A stretch of DNA of 36,547 nucleotides from Spirochaetia bacterium (lineage in GTDB: Bacteria; Spirochaetota; Spirochaetia; B11-G9): positions 1 through 36,547 of the forward strand of contig JAQIBN010000167.1 in the NCBI GenBank assembly GCA_027859095.1. Reading direction: 5' to 3'. This document shows, piece by piece, positions 7,755 through 15,901 of the stretch; positions within the stretch are counted from its first letter, which is position 1; every line of letters starts with the position of its first letter. The position numbers and the translations under genes were made by a program. The notes beneath the pieces are model-generated. The model was not told where the DNA came from, searched no databases, and saw only the letters and a program-made list of their open reading frames with translations.

Positions 7755-8477
7755 TCATCGCTTTAATCTAACTATATATTTATAACGGTCAGCCCTGTAG
7801 ACACCCTCTGCATATTCAATACGTTTATTCTCACTATCAAAGGTTGTATATTTAATAATCAAAATGGGATCACCAGGTGATATATTAAGAAATGTTGAAT
7901 CTTCATTTCCGGCTATACCAGCTTCAATCTCTTTTTCAGAACCCGATATAATAATGCCATATTTCTTTTCCAGAAGATTAAATATTGAACCACTAAAATC
8001 GTCTAATTCTGTTACTCCAGTAATGGTGCATATATAATTTTCAAATAGAGCTATTGGCTCACCATCGATCTTCCTAAGGCGCTTTGAATAAATTATTTCA
8101 TCACCTTTTTCAATATTAAGATGTTCAGCCAGTCTTTCAGTTCCAGGAATTCTTACTACATCAATAACCTCAGTTGATATTTTAAAGCCCTGCTTTTCCA
8201 TTTTCTCAGTAAAACTCTGAAGTTTTGTATTTCCGTTTTCCTGCATCCTGGGAAAGGCTACCATAGTACCCCGACCCTGCTTTTTAATAAGAAGGTCATC
8301 AAAAACAAGTCCGTTTACTGCATTTCGAACAGTTATTCTGGAAACACTGTAAAGTTCCTGAAGTTCTTTCTCAGATGGAATTAAATCTCCAGGTTTATAT
8401 TCGCCATCAAGAATTTTTCTTCTTAGTATTTCCTGTAACTGAAAATAAAGAGGAACAGGACTGCCAGTATCCAACAT
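7755..8477 (-). CDS. GntR-family transcriptional regulator with UTRA ligand domain
   Basis: Regulator of 240 residues. The N-terminal winged helix (about residues 8-75) has PLYFQLQEILRRKILDGEYK and the recognition helix IPSEKELQELYSVSRITVRN typical of the HutC subfamily. It is followed by a UTRA effector domain ending in ...YRADRYKYIVRLKR. HutC-type regulators usually sense small sugars, sugar phosphates or histidine-pathway compounds. It is the first gene of the kinase-aldolase-dehydrogenase run, so autoregulation is likely. Its promoter carries a candidate operator also found at the promoter of the upstream catabolic operon. CAGGAG lies upstream of the ATG. Confidence 0.9.
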   Translation of the reverse strand: MLDTGSPVPLYFQLQEILRRKILDGEYKPGDLIPSEKELQELYSVSRITVRNAVNGLVFDDLLIKKQGRGTMVAFPRMQENGNTKLQSFTEKMEKQGFKISTEVIDVVRIPGTERLAEHLNIEKGDEIIYSKRLRKIDGEPIALFENYICTITGVTELDDFSGSIFNLLEKKYGIIISGSEKEIEAGIAGNEDSTFLNISPGDPILIIKYTTFDSENKRIEYAEGVYRADRYKYIVRLKR

Positions 8478-8499
8478 AATTACTCCTGACGCATCTAAA

Positions 8500-8517
8500 G
8501 GATATAACGTTATAACC
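8500..8517. promoter_or_regulatory. palindromic candidate operator in the gntR leader
   Basis: GGATATAACGTTATAACC is an inverted repeat with 8 of 9 positions matching and a perfect TATAACGTTATA core. It lies between the predicted transcription start and the AGGAG ribosome site of the GntR gene, where a bound repressor would block transcription. I do not see a clear second copy at 20756-20784, so it may be specific to this promoter. Confidence 0.5.
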
Positions 8518-8524
8518 TTTATCT

Positions 8525-8553
8525 ATAATGACATGTATATACCTCTTTGTCAA
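8525..8553 (-). promoter_or_regulatory. sigma-70 promoter of the gntR-kinase-aldolase-dehydrogenase operon
   Basis: On the minus strand a perfect -35 TTGACA (8548-8553) is followed, after a 17-nt spacer, by CATTAT (8525-8530, 4 of 6 matches to TATAAT). The upstream catabolic gene ends at 8600, so this promoter separates two same-strand operons in a 122-nt gap. Confidence 0.7.
8531..8543. promoter_or_regulatory. shared GntR-type operator, copy 1
   Basis: ACATGTATATACC on the plus strand contains the palindrome GTATATAC, fitting the GT-N(4)-AC core bound by GntR/HutC proteins. It lies in the spacer between -35 and -10. It matches 11 of 13 bases with the site at 20764-20776 in the promoter of the catabolic operon. 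Confidence 0.55.
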
Positions 8554-8599
8554 GATAAATATAAAATTAAAATCTTCTTTAGTAATGTAATCAGTATTC

Positions 8600-9778
8600 T
8601 TATAAACTTGCAGCAAGTCCTGCATAAAAAGCTGTTGCTGTAAGTAAATCATCTATAACCACATGTTCATTTGCCAGATGACAAAGAGCCATCTCACCGG
8701 GGCCAAAACCAATTGTAGGAAAATTATTTTTACCCATGGTATAGTTGCCGTTTGTACTGAACCCCCAGGTAGTAACAACAGGATTTTTCTTAAAAAGTTC
8801 TTTATAACCTTCGACTCCAGCCTGTATTATTGGATGAGTTTCACTTATAACCCATGCCGGGAAATATACTTCACCACTAATATTGTTTCCCTTATAACCG
8901 TTATCATTCCATACAGCATATTCCAGTTTACATTTATCCCCGTTAGGAAGCTTTTTTAACTCCTCTATAAGGCTTTCATAACTATCGAGTGTTGTTATCC
9001 TTCTGTCCAGCACAACCTTTGTACTTGTGGGAAGAGAACTTAAGGATAAAGACTCACATTTTGTATCAACAGCTGTAATATGACCCTGTCCCAGCACTTT
9101 ATCTTCTGGTATATTTTTATCAAACTCAATTAAAGCTTCTAAAAATGGTAGTGCTGTCTCAATAGGATTTACTCCATTATGATGCATACTTGCATGCACA
9201 GACTCTCCTTTGAAAGTTGCAGTTATTTGCGCTCTTCCTTTATGACCCCGGCATATTTGCAGACCACTGCTTTCTGCAATAACAACCTGATCCGGTTTTA
9301 TATTATACTCCTCAAGGAAGGCTCCCAGGGCAAGACCCTCACACTCCTCTTCTACAATACTTCCAACTACATAAACAGTATATTCATCTGCGAGATTAAG
9401 ATCTTTTATTATTTTACCGGCATAAAGTGTACATGCAAATGGACCCTTATCATCTATAGTTCCACGACCAAACATCCTCCCATCTTTTACAGTGGCCTTA
9501 AAGGGATCAGTGTCCCAATCCTGACCGGCTACATCAACAACATCAAGATGAGCATCAAAGACCAGTATTTTCGAACCACTGCCCACCCGACCTATGATAT
9601 TTCCAAACTTATCTGTAAAAACCTCATCATAAGCCAGAAATTCCATCTCTTTTTTTACTCTGTTGACAACTTTTTCTTCGTTGCAGGTTATACTTTCTAT
9701 ACTGACTATATCTGCCAGGAAATTAACCAGGCCATTTTTTTCTGTTTGTACTGCGGATAAGATATCTTCTGATTTCAT
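8600..9778 (-). CDS. YgeY-like M20 metallo-hydrolase
   Basis: Zinc-dependent M20 amidohydrolase of 392 residues. Metal-site motifs are visible: FDAHLDVVD (His, Asp), GRGTIDDKGPF (bridging Asp), IVEEECEG (catalytic Glu-Glu), and a late LCHLANEH histidine. The dimerisation insert runs from about residue 185 to 290. The overall pattern (AGKIIKDL, EEYNIKP, TWGFSTNG, IGFGPGE) follows E. coli YgeY, a member of the selenium/purine-linked hydrolase group. It probably cleaves an amide or ureide intermediate. The start at 9778 is chosen over 9814 because GGGAGG lies 7 nt upstream. It is the last gene of the ten-gene catabolic run, 36 nt after the MoaD-like gene. Confidence 0.82.
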   Translation of the reverse strand: MKSEDILSAVQTEKNGLVNFLADIVSIESITCNEEKVVNRVKKEMEFLAYDEVFTDKFGNIIGRVGSGSKILVFDAHLDVVDVAGQDWDTDPFKATVKDGRMFGRGTIDDKGPFACTLYAGKIIKDLNLADEYTVYVVGSIVEEECEGLALGAFLEEYNIKPDQVVIAESSGLQICRGHKGRAQITATFKGESVHASMHHNGVNPIETALPFLEALIEFDKNIPEDKVLGQGHITAVDTKCESLSLSSLPTSTKVVLDRRITTLDSYESLIEELKKLPNGDKCKLEYAVWNDNGYKGNNISGEVYFPAWVISETHPIIQAGVEGYKELFKKNPVVTTWGFSTNGNYTMGKNNFPTIGFGPGEMALCHLANEHVVIDDLLTATAFYAGLAASL

Positions 9779-9814
9779 AATCCGTCCTCCCTTTGTTTTA
9801 TTGATGACCAACAC

Positions 9815-10084
9815 TTAGCCTCCTGCTAACATAATAAACAGGTATAGTTGGTCTCCTTCTCTCAATTTTTTATTATAATTATGTACGGGCTTTTCCCCAC
9901 AGATGATTAAAACGTGAGACTTCTTTATTCTATCATGAGAAAGAGTGCCCGACATTTTAGTATATTGATCTATCAGATAATCAAGCATCTCTCTGATAGT
10001 CGCATCTTCATTAAGTTCTATTGTCTGTTCCGCTCTGTTGGCAATACTTCGAAAATTGCCAAAAAAATGAACCTGTACCTTCAT
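9815..10084 (-). CDS. MoaD/ThiS-family small sulfur-carrier protein
   Basis: Ubiquitin-fold protein of 89 residues ending in LAGG; the C-terminal Gly-Gly is the residue pair that is adenylated and thiocarboxylated in MoaD/ThiS. It starts MKVQVHFFGNFRSIAN, and its start overlaps the aldehyde oxidoreductase stop by one base (TAATG), which implies coupled translation. MoaD-like proteins next to tungsten aldehyde oxidoreductases are a recurrent pairing and may serve cofactor sulfuration or maturation. No other pterin-cofactor gene is in the window. Confidence 0.85.
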   Translation of the reverse strand: MKVQVHFFGNFRSIANRAEQTIELNEDATIREMLDYLIDQYTKMSGTLSHDRIKKSHVLIICGEKPVHNYNKKLREGDQLYLFIMLAGG

Positions 10085-11949
10085 TACCCCTTCAAGTCCT
10101 TTACTGTTTCTTCAAGTCCCAGTTCATTTAATTTATCGGTTCCTGGAATACCATTCTCTGTCCATTTTCGTAATCTGTAATAACGGTCCAGCATGTAATC
10201 GAGGTCTACAAGCATTCCTTCACTTATTACCTCTTTTGTTTCCATATCTATGAGAGTGGCTGGCTCAGTTAGAAACCGTGAAGGGAGCTGATCATCCTTT
10301 CTGTTAAAACCCTGACGCACATTGTACATACGTTCAATGTTTACTATGCGTTCACCTGCCTTTATTAAATCCTTTTCATCAAGGTCATAACCCGGAAGTT
10401 CACTAAGTCCCCGGGCAATATCTTCAGGGTACAGAATAAAGGCTTCTGTAGTGGTAAATTTACACACTCCCAGAGCATCAGAAATTGCACAGTAAGCTTC
10501 GGAGAGAATATTCATATCGGGTTTATACTTTTCACTTGTCCGCTCAAGGATTTCCGGCATACATTCAGGAAATAATTTACTGGCCGCTTCAACATTTCCA
10601 GTTAAATCAATTGTTGGAAGAGCATAAAGATGATCCGCACCTCTGTTTGAAGTAGAATGAGCAAGAGCCATTCCCTTTGTTGTCCGGGGTTCCTGCCTTG
10701 GCATTTCCATACCCTTAACATGGAGGGCATAATGGTCGGAGCCCCGGCCAATTTTTTCTGCAGCTCTTTTTACACCCTCTGCCAGTAAATCTCCTATACC
10801 CTCTTTCCTGTATGCGATTCTTTCGATTAATCCTGTTATAGACTTCTCATCTCCCCATTCAAGGCTTAATTCTTCATCATCAAGGAGTCCTCTCTGATGA
10901 CATTCCATTGCAAATGCAATAGCTACACCTGTAGAAATTGTATCCAATCCGTATCTGTTACAGAGAAGATTTGCATAGATTATCAATTCCATATTATTAT
11001 TGCCGACCATAGGACCGAAGGAATTAATTGTTTCATACTCAGGTCCCTCTGTGGAACACTTGTACTTTCCTTCTTTAACACTTGTAAATCTTGAACATCT
11101 GATGGGACAATTATAACAGCCGTCATTCTTATCCAGATAACGATCAAGCATTTCTGCGTTCACTTCCTTCCAGTATGGAACCTGTACTTCCTGATGATTT
11201 TTTGCAGGAAGATCACCACTGCTGTTTTTAGGATCTATTAAGAGAGCTGTTCCCCATTTTCGTAAAAACTTAGCTTCCGGATGTTTACCAACTTTCTTCA
11301 TCATTTCCAGAGCAACTTTTTTAAAGGAATCAGGATAGGGGACATCAGCACTGGCACGGCATACAACAGCCTTCAGATTCTTAGAACCCATGACAGCTCC
11401 GACACCGCATCTGGCAGCTGCCCTTCCATGATCATTTATTACAGAAGAAATCTTTACAAGGTTCTCTCCTCCAGGTCCTATGGAAGCAACTTTAGAATCC
11501 TCGTATCGCTCTTTAAGAATATTTTCTGTTTCCTCTGTGTCTCTTCCCCATAAATCACTGCCATCCACAAGAGAGAGTTTATTATCATCAACAATAAGTA
11601 TTGTTTTCGAATCTGACTTCCCTGTGAACACTAATGCATCAAACCCTGCTTTTCTTAATTCAGGGCCGAAAAAACCAGATGAATTTGCATAACCATATGC
11701 ACCTGTAAGGGGGGATTTTGCAGTAACTGTATACCTGGCAGAGGTGGGCCAAGGGGTTCCTGTCAGGGGTCCGGTTGAAAATATCAGGTAATTTTCCGGA
11801 CTCAGGGGCTCTACATCAAGACCCACATTATCATAGAGAATTTTAGCTGCATATCCTCTCGATCCAAGATATTTCTGAACCGTTTCAGCAGGACTTTCCT
11901 CTATTCGGATAAGACCATCTGTAAGATTAATGAATGCTGTAAGAGCCAT
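10084..11949 (-). CDS. tungsten-type aldehyde:ferredoxin oxidoreductase (AOR family)
   Basis: AOR-family enzyme of 621 residues, the normal length. It oxidises aldehydes to acids with reduction of ferredoxin, using a tungsten or molybdenum bis-pterin and one [4Fe-4S] cluster. Cluster cysteines are Cys278, Cys281, Cys285 (CYNCPIRC) and Cys496 (DALGVC). N-terminal pterin-binding features include YLGSRGYAAKILYD, GPLTGTPWPTSARY and a glycine-rich SIGPGGENLVKIS. The start at 11949 (MALTAFIN) is chosen over an ATG at 11997 because GGGAGG lies 6 nt upstream. It is the first gene after a 114-nt gap. The substrate is unknown; an aldehyde released by the nearby aldolase is one candidate. Confidence 0.92.
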   Translation of the reverse strand: MALTAFINLTDGLIRIEESPAETVQKYLGSRGYAAKILYDNVGLDVEPLSPENYLIFSTGPLTGTPWPTSARYTVTAKSPLTGAYGYANSSGFFGPELRKAGFDALVFTGKSDSKTILIVDDNKLSLVDGSDLWGRDTEETENILKERYEDSKVASIGPGGENLVKISSVINDHGRAAARCGVGAVMGSKNLKAVVCRASADVPYPDSFKKVALEMMKKVGKHPEAKFLRKWGTALLIDPKNSSGDLPAKNHQEVQVPYWKEVNAEMLDRYLDKNDGCYNCPIRCSRFTSVKEGKYKCSTEGPEYETINSFGPMVGNNNMELIIYANLLCNRYGLDTISTGVAIAFAMECHQRGLLDDEELSLEWGDEKSITGLIERIAYRKEGIGDLLAEGVKRAAEKIGRGSDHYALHVKGMEMPRQEPRTTKGMALAHSTSNRGADHLYALPTIDLTGNVEAASKLFPECMPEILERTSEKYKPDMNILSEAYCAISDALGVCKFTTTEAFILYPEDIARGLSELPGYDLDEKDLIKAGERIVNIERMYNVRQGFNRKDDQLPSRFLTEPATLIDMETKEVISEGMLVDLDYMLDRYYRLRKWTENGIPGTDKLNELGLEETVKDLKG

Positions 11950-12063
11950 AGTTTTCCTCCCATAAGAATTAACTGCCCCGATTTTTATTTTAATCAAAAT
12001 CTTCTAAACTATTATGATATCCTGACAATTGACGAAAAATTATCATTCAGAAAATTCATATTT

Positions 12064-13461
12064 CTAAACGGATCTCCATTTTCGTCGTTTATTTCCACTT
12101 GTTCCGGCCCTCTTTGAAAGATCATCAGCTGCTTCCTGTCCCCTTTTTATTATCTGGTATTCATCTGCTGTTTTCAATATACTATTTTCCAGAATAATAT
12201 TACCGTCAATAACTACTGTTTCAACACAAGCATGTGTCCCTGAATAAACAAGAGTGGATACAGGATGATGCATAGGGGTAGATTTTGCAGAAAGTGCAGG
12301 ATTGTAGATAAAAAAGTCTGCCTTTTTCCCTACTTCGATTGATCCTATATTCTTTTCTTCCCCAATGGCTCGGGCTCCATCAATAGTTGCCATCTCCAAA
12401 ACTTTTTCTGCTGTTATTACAGTAGGATTCTGAGTATAAACCTTATGAAGTAAAGCCGTATGTTTTAATAACTCAATCATATCCTGGGAATTATTACTTG
12501 CAGCACCATCTACACCTAAACCAACTGTCAGGCCTGCTTTTAACATTTCCGGAACAGGAGCTACACCGGACGCAAGATACATATTACTTGTTGTATTATG
12601 GGAAACCTTTAGATCAAATTGCTTGGCTTTCTTAATATCTTCCGGGGTCAAATGAACACAGTGCACCATAAGGACATTCGGACCAACTATTCCAAGTTTT
12701 TCAAGAACATCAAAATCAAAAACACCATGGATTTCTTTTCCTGCTTCTCTGTCAAAAGGGGTCTCTGATACATGTATTGTAAATCCACTATCATACTCAT
12801 TGGTTATCCGCCAGGCCAATTTTAATAGTTCCTCTGAGTTGGACCATAGGGCAGCAGGGGCTGTCCATACCTTAATTCTGTCATTTTCTGTTTTATGATA
12901 AGTGTCAAACAATCTGTAACAGTCTTTTTCTATAGTATCCAGATCCTGCATAATTGCCTTTGGAACTCCAAATTGTTCGCCAATATTCATCATTCCCCGG
13001 CCAAGGATTCCGCGAATTTTTAAATCCTTGAAGGCATTTACAACACCATCTGATAGTCCTTCCCTTGCATGGGGATACATATAGTCCAGCTGTGTTGTAG
13101 TTCCACATCTAATTCCCTCAACACATCCAAGCATCGAAGCATCATAAACATTTTCCGGCAGGAGATGTGCAGAACTGGGAAATGTCATTTGAGCAAGCCA
13201 GTCTGCTAAGTTAAGATCATCACCTAACCCTTTTAGCAGTGTTTGAAATAGGTGATTATGAGTATTTATCAATCCGGGAAAGATTATTTTTCCGGTTCCA
13301 TCAATTATTTTCTTTGTATCCTTGTATTTCGCTTTTATTAGTTCAGAGGGGCCAATATCTTTTATCAGGGAACCATCTACAACAAAAGCATATTTCTCAA
13401 GGATCTCTCTTTTTTCATTCATTGTAACAATTGTAATATTTTCAATTAAAAGATCTGCCAT
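12064..13461 (-). CDS. amidohydrolase, 8-oxoguanine/guanine deaminase-like (TrzN/SsnA group)
   Basis: Metal-dependent aminohydrolase of 465 residues. The HxH metal motif is His68 and His70 in LINTHNHLFQ. Further ligands are in FTIHVSET, LMVHCVHLT and the GLGVDGAASN aspartate, with the substrate-loop motif VSHNTTSNMYLASGVAPVPE. This combination is seen in 8-oxoguanine, guanine and S-adenosylhomocysteine deaminases, so deamination of a purine or related ring is the likely reaction. AAGGAG precedes the ATG. The last residues (GTSGNKRRKWRSV) are basic and unlike the family core. It is one of two amidohydrolases in the operon. Confidence 0.82.
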   Translation of the reverse strand: MADLLIENITIVTMNEKREILEKYAFVVDGSLIKDIGPSELIKAKYKDTKKIIDGTGKIIFPGLINTHNHLFQTLLKGLGDDLNLADWLAQMTFPSSAHLLPENVYDASMLGCVEGIRCGTTTQLDYMYPHAREGLSDGVVNAFKDLKIRGILGRGMMNIGEQFGVPKAIMQDLDTIEKDCYRLFDTYHKTENDRIKVWTAPAALWSNSEELLKLAWRITNEYDSGFTIHVSETPFDREAGKEIHGVFDFDVLEKLGIVGPNVLMVHCVHLTPEDIKKAKQFDLKVSHNTTSNMYLASGVAPVPEMLKAGLTVGLGVDGAASNNSQDMIELLKHTALLHKVYTQNPTVITAEKVLEMATIDGARAIGEEKNIGSIEVGKKADFFIYNPALSAKSTPMHHPVSTLVYSGTHACVETVVIDGNIILENSILKTADEYQIIKRGQEAADDLSKRAGTSGNKRRKWRSV

Positions 13462-13537
13462 TCTGACTCCTTATTAACAGGGTACAGTCCATCCGGAGAG
13501 TACCCATTATTCAATTCCTTTTAAAGTAATTTTAGTT

Positions 13538-14539
13538 TCAGATATTAGCCATAGTAGCGGCCATAATTGCCTTCATAATATGTAGTCTGTTTCCGGCCTC
13601 ATCAAAAACAACAGATTGAGGACCATCTACGACCTCACTGGTTACTTCCACATCTCTGTCATAAGGCATGCAGTGCATATAGATGGATTCAGGTTTTGCA
13701 ATATTCATTTTTCTTTGATCTACAACCCAGTCCATATTTCCATTTTCCCGGTATGAATCTATTATCTTGATACCTTCAGCTTCATCTTCTGTGTGCATAA
13801 TGGGTCCCCAGCCCTTGGCATATACAACATCTGCACCTTCACATGCTGCAGCCATGTCATTCACAACCTCAAATTTACCACCAGTCAGTTCAGCATTCTT
13901 CTTTGCAATCTCCATAACTTCCGGTTTTAAAGAAAACTCCGGAGGATGAGCAAGAGTTACATCCATTCCAAACCTAGGCATAAGCTGTATAAGTGACTGA
14001 GCCATAGAGAGGGGTCTAATATAATTTGGGGCAGAAGTCCATGAAACTACAATTTTTTTACCCTTTATGTCATTCTGGAATCTATCCTGAATAGTCATAA
14101 GGTCTGCAAGTACCTGGGTTGGGTGATAATCCTCACACTGCATGTTAACAACCGGTAATTTTGACCATTTAGCCATTTCACGCATGTATGCATGACCTGT
14201 GCCGAATGTTTTTCTTATGCCAATACCTTCTCCATATCTTTCCAGAACCTTTATAGTATCTTTTGGAGTTTCGCCATGATCTATCTGAGTTGCCTTGGGA
14301 GTTAAAAAATGAGCATGACCACCTAGCTGATGAATTCCAGCTTCAAATGCATTTCTTGTTCGTGTTGATTCTTCAAAAAACAGCATAAAAAATGTTTTTG
14401 CACGTAAAACATCATCATGGAATATCCCTAATTCCCTTTCCTCTTTAAATCTGAAGGCCACTTTTAATAACTGATCAATTTCCTGCACAGTCCAGTCCTG
14501 GGTATTGAGCAGATGTTTTCCTCTTAAACTTGTGTACAT
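13538..14539 (-). CDS. YgeW-like carbamoyltransferase (short form)
   Basis: Aspartate/ornithine carbamoyltransferase-superfamily protein of 333 residues. The carbamoyl-phosphate loop is ESTRTRNAF. The other active-site elements are QIDHGETPKDT, QCEDYHPTQVLADL, and HCMPYDRDVEV in place of the usual HCLP. The middle part (PLSMAQ, FGMDVTLAHPPE, ADVVYAKGWGP) follows E. coli YgeW, a knotted carbamoyltransferase of the purine-degradation cluster. It is shorter than E. coli YgeW (about 396 residues); the missing pieces seem to be before DYHPTQ and in the loop before DWVVD. In catabolism such enzymes recover carbamoyl phosphate from a carbamoyl-amine, but no carbamate kinase is present here. GGGGAGG precedes the ATG. 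Confidence 0.8.
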   Translation of the reverse strand: MYTSLRGKHLLNTQDWTVQEIDQLLKVAFRFKEERELGIFHDDVLRAKTFFMLFFEESTRTRNAFEAGIHQLGGHAHFLTPKATQIDHGETPKDTIKVLERYGEGIGIRKTFGTGHAYMREMAKWSKLPVVNMQCEDYHPTQVLADLMTIQDRFQNDIKGKKIVVSWTSAPNYIRPLSMAQSLIQLMPRFGMDVTLAHPPEFSLKPEVMEIAKKNAELTGGKFEVVNDMAAACEGADVVYAKGWGPIMHTEDEAEGIKIIDSYRENGNMDWVVDQRKMNIAKPESIYMHCMPYDRDVEVTSEVVDGPQSVVFDEAGNRLHIMKAIMAATMANI

Positions 14540-14553
14540 TTTTTGTACCTCCC

Positions 14554-15030
14554 CTATTTCTTCATATTATCAGCAGCCATATGAACTGCATTGATGATTT
14601 GTTTATATCCTGTACACCTGCAAAGGTTTCCAGAAATTGCTTCTTTAATCTCCTGGTCTGTAGGATCCTGATTCTCATTTAATAAATGATATGAACTGAT
14701 TACCATGCCAGGGGTACAGAAACCACATTGAACTGCTCCCTTCTCAAGAAAAGCTTCCTGAACAGGATGCATACTTCCATCAGAATTCTCAACACCCTCA
14801 ATTGTTAAAATATCTGCTCCCTGAGCCTGGGCTGCAAGAACCATACATGAGTTTACTTTTTTACCATTCATAATAATTGTACAGGCACCGCACTCACCTA
14901 TACCACAACCCTCTTTTACCCCTGTAAACCCGAACTTATCCCTAAGAACATCCAGCAACCTGGCATAGGGTTCAATTTCTGTTTCAACATTTTTTTTATT
15001 AACCGTCATAACAAGTTTTATCTTATTCAT
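14554..15030 (-). CDS. molybdenum hydroxylase [2Fe-2S] subunit (XdhC/CoxS-like)
   Basis: Iron-sulfur subunit of 158 residues with two [2Fe-2S] domains. The plant-ferredoxin-like cluster uses Cys42, Cys47, Cys50 and Cys62. The C-terminal helical domain uses Cys102 and Cys105 (CGFC) and Cys137 and Cys139 (CRC). It passes electrons from the Mo site to the FAD subunit. Its start overlaps the FAD-subunit gene by 8 nt with GGGGTG upstream, so the three subunits are co-translated. Confidence 0.93.
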   Translation of the reverse strand: MNKIKLVMTVNKKNVETEIEPYARLLDVLRDKFGFTGVKEGCGIGECGACTIIMNGKKVNSCMVLAAQAQGADILTIEGVENSDGSMHPVQEAFLEKGAVQCGFCTPGMVISSYHLLNENQDPTDQEIKEAISGNLCRCTGYKQIINAVHMAADNMKK

Positions 15031-15901
15031 TTTCTTTCACCCCTGTAGCCTCATTCAAAGCACGTTTTACAAGACTGGCAATTACTGGCTCCTTGTATGG
15101 TGTAGACCATCTTTTCCCTGTTATTCCAATCATTTTCTCTGATACCTTTTTACCAATTGCTTCGTGAAGATCATATGAAGGAATTTTTCCAAGAAGCATA
15201 TTTTCTGCCTCAAAAATTCTTTTGGATACTGGAGTTGCTGAACCGGGAACAATTCTTACATCTGTAACAACTCCGTCTTTATCGGATTCAACATAAACAG
15301 CTACATTCATCCTTGCTATTGCTAATGTTTTTCTTCTTCCCAGCTTAACAAATGAAAAACCTGCCTCTGGCTTTAATTTTTTAAATTGTATAGATTTTAT
15401 TACTTCATCAGGTTGAATTAATGTTCTGCCGGCTCCCTCAATAAAATCACTCAAAAGAATATTTCTTGTTCCTTTAGAACTGGCAAGAACCAGTTTACTG
15501 TCCATGGCAACCAGGGGAGGAACGGAATCGGATGCCGGGGAAGCTGTACCGATATTGCCCCCAACAGTCCCTGTATTTCTAATCTGAGGAGATCCCACTG
15601 TTTTGCAGGCTTCAATAAAAAATGGAGCATATTTTTCCAATACAGGATTTTCTATTATCTGTGAAAAGGTAGCACCGGATCCTATACTTATTGAACCTTG
15701 ATCCAGTTTAATTATTTTCAATTCAGTTAATTTAGATATATCAAGAACTAATTCAACATCTTTTAACTTTTTATCTTCCGCCCTGAATTCTACCATCAAG
15801 TCTGTTCCACCGGCAAAAAGCCTGGCTTTTTCCCGATACATATCAAGAAGAGCAAGACACTCTTCTATAGAATCAGGTCTCTTATAATCAAATCTAATCA
15901 T
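15023..15901 (-). CDS. molybdenum hydroxylase FAD-binding subunit
   Basis: FAD subunit of 292 residues of the xanthine dehydrogenase/CO dehydrogenase medium-subunit family. FAD motifs are LFAGGTDLMVEFR (about residues 29-41) and TVGGNIGTASPASDS (about 117-131). The C-terminal domain follows from about residue 180. Its ATG overlaps the stop of the Mo subunit as ATGA. Xanthine dehydrogenase-type complexes with this subunit reduce NAD+ or ferredoxin. Confidence 0.93.
   Translation of the reverse strand: MIRFDYKRPDSIEECLALLDMYREKARLFAGGTDLMVEFRAEDKKLKDVELVLDISKLTELKIIKLDQGSISIGSGATFSQIIENPVLEKYAPFFIEACKTVGSPQIRNTGTVGGNIGTASPASDSVPPLVAMDSKLVLASSKGTRNILLSDFIEGAGRTLIQPDEVIKSIQFKKLKPEAGFSFVKLGRRKTLAIARMNVAVYVESDKDGVVTDVRIVPGSATPVSKRIFEAENMLLGKIPSYDLHEAIGKKVSEKMIGITGKRWSTPYKEPVIASLVKRALNEATGVKENE

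Noticed and set aside
9179-9760. Long plus-strand open frame of 193 codons
   Set aside because: It lies antisense to the well-conserved M20 hydrolase gene, has no ribosome site and gives a low-complexity, cysteine- and tyrosine-rich peptide without family features.
13480-13505. Terminator between the carbamoyltransferase and the amidohydrolase genes
   Set aside because: The GGGTAC/GTACCC stem is only 6 bp with a 14-nt loop and no T run, and the next gene follows on the same strand.
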